A DNA stretch of 7,335 bases, taken from positions 1 to 7,335 of the forward strand of contig JAILDS010000082.1 in assembly GCA_024689165.1 (NCBI GenBank), read 5' to 3'. This document shows, piece after piece, positions 6,352 through 7,335 of this stretch (positions are counted from its first letter, which is position 1; each line of letters starts with the position of its first letter). Under the pieces are notes generated by a model. It was not told the DNA's origin, made no database searches, and worked only from the letters and a program-made list of their open reading frames with translations. The position numbers and the translations under genes were made by a program. This DNA is from Clostridia bacterium (lineage in GTDB: Bacteria; Bacillota; Clostridia; Oscillospirales; Acutalibacteraceae).

Positions 6352-6425
6352 GCGACCCCTCTGAAAAAATAATGTATAAACGCGGCGCCGACGCCGACGG
6401 AAAAAACAGGAAAAACCTCGCATAC

Positions 6426-6454
6426 ATAATAGCACAAAACGCTTGAAATTTCAA
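6426..6454 (-). promoter_or_regulatory. dnaA promoter (sigma-A type, extended -10)
   Basis: On the minus strand: -35 TTGAAA (6454-6449), 17-nt spacer, -10 TATTAT (6431-6426) preceded by TGC as an extended -10. Predicted start is near 6419, giving a leader of about 67 nt before ATG 6351. The -35 is half of the palindrome TTGAAATTTCAA. Confidence 0.7.
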
Positions 6455-6470
6455 TACTGCGCGCTATAAT
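6443..6470 (+). promoter_or_regulatory. Divergent rightward promoter sharing the -35 palindrome
   Basis: On the plus strand: -35 TTGAAA (6443-6448), 16-nt spacer, -10 TATAAT (6465-6470). It fires toward udg, back to back with the dnaA promoter. The implied leader to ATG 6888 is about 410 nt and would contain the whole repeat element. Confidence 0.55.
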
Positions 6471-6494
6471 ATTTTAAACAATTATTAAAGACGG

Positions 6495-6523
6495 TTGACC
6501 GTGAAAAATGTATCTGTTAGTAT
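6495..6523 (+). promoter_or_regulatory. Second candidate rightward promoter
   Basis: TTGACC (6495-6500), 17-nt spacer, TAGTAT (6518-6523), ending exactly where the heptad array begins. The -35 lies inside a near-palindrome ACGGTTGACCGT (6491-6502) that could act as an operator. The -10 matches TATAAT at only 4 of 6 positions. Confidence 0.35.
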
Positions 6524-6592
6524 ATAGCTGATAGCTGATAGCTGATAGCTGATAGCCGATAGCCGATAGCGGATAGCCGTCAGCTGTCAGCG
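6524..6592 (+). repeat. Heptad array, ATAGCTG-type, about 10 units
   Basis: Consecutive 7-bp units from 6524: four ATAGCTG, two ATAGCCG, one ATAGCGG, one ATAGCCG, then degenerate TCAGCTG and TCAGCGT. The first six bases of GATAGC are nearly fixed while the seventh varies (T, C or G). Confidence 0.93.
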
Positions 6593-6629
6593 TTCGTTTT
6601 TACGAAGTCAGGTGGATCGGCGCTTGTAG

Positions 6630-6650
6630 GGGCGACCCGGGTGGTCGCCC
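6630..6650. other. GC-rich hairpin GGGCGACC/GGTCGCCC
   Basis: An 8-bp perfect stem (6630-6637 with 6643-6650) with loop CGGGT. An alternative pairing uses CCCGGGT (6636-6642) with ACCCGGG (6654-6660), so two mutually exclusive folds are possible. There is no following T-run, so it is not a standard terminator. Confidence 0.7.
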
Positions 6651-6742
6651 GGAACCCGGGACGGGAACGAACGGCAAGTTTTATAATTAAAGAAAATCTG
6701 ATAACTCGGCAGCGCGGCAGGGCAACAGCCCCTGTCCCCCTT

Positions 6743-6759
6743 TGTCGGCTGTGCCGACA
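6743..6759. other. Triloop hairpin TGTCGGC-TGT-GCCGACA
   Basis: A perfect 7-bp stem with a 3-nt loop, the same geometry as the hairpins at 2352-2368 and 6797-6813 but with unrelated stem sequence. Confidence 0.75.
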
Positions 6760-6796
6760 TTTCCCACGCACCGCGGGGGCATCTTTCAGTGCCGCC

Positions 6797-6813
6797 CCGA
6801 CGCGCAGCGTCGG
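6797..6813. other. Triloop hairpin CCGACGC-GCA-GCGTCGG
   Basis: A perfect 7-bp stem with a 3-nt loop, lying 5 nt before the conserved 15-mer. The remB-side element has AACTCGC/GCGAGTT at the equivalent place (6-nt gap). The stems differ in sequence but both pair perfectly. Confidence 0.8.
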
Positions 6814-6839
6814 TCCACAATGCGCCGCAGACCATTCAA

Positions 6840-6872
6840 CTATCTGCTATCCGCTATCTGCTATCTGCTATT
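6840..6872 (+). repeat. Heptad array, CTATCTG-type, four units plus partial
   Basis: CTATCTG (6840), CTATCCG (6847), CTATCTG (6854), CTATCTG (6861), then a partial CTATT. It is inverted relative to the 6524-6592 array and matches the gene-proximal array of the remB-side element. Confidence 0.92.
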
Positions 6873-6875
6873 TCC

Positions 6876-6880
6876 GGAGG
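6876..6880 (+). promoter_or_regulatory. Shine-Dalgarno of udg
   Basis: GGAGG followed by 7 nt and ATG 6888. It sits 3-4 nt after the last heptad, so the repeat element forms the immediate 5' context of the ribosome site. Confidence 0.85.
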
Positions 6881-6887
6881 AATCACA

Positions 6888-7335
6888 ATGCCCGAAACAA
6901 CCAAAAAACACCCGCTTCTGACGGAATACGAGCGCTGCGCGGCGTGCGCGGCCTGTTCCCTGTCGCAGGGCAGGCACAACGCCGTGTACGGCGTCGGGCC
7001 GTCGGACGCGAAAATAATGTTCGTCGGGGAGGGGCCCGGAGAGCAGGAGGACCTTCTCGGCGAACCCTTTGTCGGCAGGAGCGGCAGGCTTCTCGACCAG
7101 CTGCTCGGCTCCGTCGGCCTATCCCGCCGGGAAAACGTATACATTTGCAATATAGTCAAATGCCGCCCGCCGAACAACAGAAATCCCCTGCCCTCCGAGC
7201 AGGACGCCTGCATGCCCTTCCTCAGGGAGCAGGTCAGGCTGGTTTCTCCGAAGCTGATAATCTGCCTCGGTCTCGTGGCTGCGAAAAAGCTGATCGACCC
7301 GGATATCAGGATGGGCGCCGACCACGGCGTATTCG
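6888..7335 (+). CDS. udg: Family 4 uracil-DNA glycosylase (truncated by window edge)
   Basis: This enzyme removes uracil from DNA as the first step of base-excision repair; family 4 members carry a 4Fe-4S cluster. The 149 residues seen include motif A GEGPGEQEDLLGEPFVGRSGRLLD, split here as GEGPGEQED (47-55) and GEPFVGRSG (58-66), and VKCRPPNNRNPLPSEQDAC (90-108), the family KCRPPxNRxP block. Cys20, Cys23, Cys92 and Cys108 have the spacing of the cluster ligands in the Thermus enzyme. Cys17 adds an unusual third member, giving CxxCxxC. The LGLVAAKKLI segment (131-140) matches the LGxxA helix. The C-terminal catalytic-loop histidine motif is beyond the window. The start is fixed by GGAGG 7 nt upstream. 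The gene is divergent from dnaA and separated from it by the long repeat element. Confidence 0.93.
   Translation, partial: MPETTKKHPLLTEYERCAACAACSLSQGRHNAVYGVGPSDAKIMFVGEGPGEQEDLLGEPFVGRSGRLLDQLLGSVGLSRRENVYICNIVKCRPPNNRNPLPSEQDACMPFLREQVRLVSPKLIICLGLVAAKKLIDPDIRMGADHGVF

Larger units (their letters stand above)
6524..6872 (+). mobile_element. Long copy (~350 bp) of the heptad-bounded repeat element, upstream of udg
   Basis: This accounts for most of the 536-bp dnaA-udg gap. In the udg direction it holds about ten heptads of GATAGCT type, several hairpins, the 15-mer AATGCGCCGCAGACC (6819-6833; 14 of 15 identical to the remB-side copy), and four TATCTGC-type heptads ending 3-4 nt before the udg Shine-Dalgarno. 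The interior (6593-6818) includes hairpins at 6593-6606 (TTCGT/ACGAA), 6630-6650, 6743-6759, 6797-6813 and a bulged stem near 6776-6798. Open frames inside it have no recognisable product or ribosome site. It may be a non-autonomous mobile repeat, a composite of intergenic repeats, or a structured leader. Confidence 0.7.

Noticed and set aside
6352..6435. Upstream in-frame dnaA start adding 28 residues
   Set aside because: The added residues (rich in Arg and Phe) are not DnaA-like, the start would lie beside the promoter, and ATG 6351 has a ribosome site and the family N-terminus.
6580..6835. Minus-strand open frames inside the long repeat element
   Set aside because: They run through repeats and hairpins, have no ribosome site and no recognisable protein sequence.
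6854..7325. Minus-strand open frames over udg
   Set aside because: They are antisense to a conserved family 4 glycosylase reading frame.

Overview
The window is the chromosomal replication-initiation locus of a GC-rich member of the Clostridia, most likely Oscillospirales/Ruminococcaceae-like. The gene order dnaA-dnaN-yaaA-recF-remB-gyrB is the classic Firmicutes order (as in Bacillus subtilis). The GyrB Toprim region has the PLWGKMMNVEKA form, which I associate with Ruminococcaceae-type gyrases. High GC combined with frequent AGG arginine and ATA isoleucine codons also fits. The taxonomic call is inference.

Layout, reading leftward (minus strand) from about 6430: a strong sigma-A-type promoter; dnaA (6351-5068); a 222-bp AT-rich dnaA-dnaN gap with origin features, including a DnaA-trio-like TAG run and a set of non-canonical DnaA-box-like 9-mers; dnaN (4845-3742); yaaA S4 protein (3728-3525); recF (3509-2439); a 118-bp repeat element; remB-like (2282-2028); and gyrB (1970 to the window edge, missing only its last one or few codons). 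Reading rightward from about 6443: a promoter whose -35 abuts the dnaA -35 inside one palindrome, a second possible promoter, a ~350-bp repeat element, then a family 4 uracil-DNA glycosylase (6888 to the right edge, truncated).

Together these genes cover initiation (DnaA), the sliding clamp (DnaN), recombination at stalled forks (RecF), supercoiling (GyrB) and uracil repair (Udg), with two small conserved partners (YaaA, RemB).

Two signals go beyond ordinary annotation. First, the window holds two copies of one repeat family. Each copy has a 5' array of GATAGCT-type heptads, a perfect 7-bp-stem/3-nt-loop hairpin, a conserved 15-mer (AATGCGCCGCAGRCC) and a 3' array of TATCTGC-type heptads, and each ends a few bases before the Shine-Dalgarno of a gene in the same orientation (remB and udg). 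Second, the DnaA recognition helix reads FGKQHSTV instead of the usual FGGRDHTTV, and no canonical TTATCCACA box is visible. The 9-mers beside the trio-like repeat instead have the form WTWTCGACA, which suggests a shift in DnaA/box specificity.
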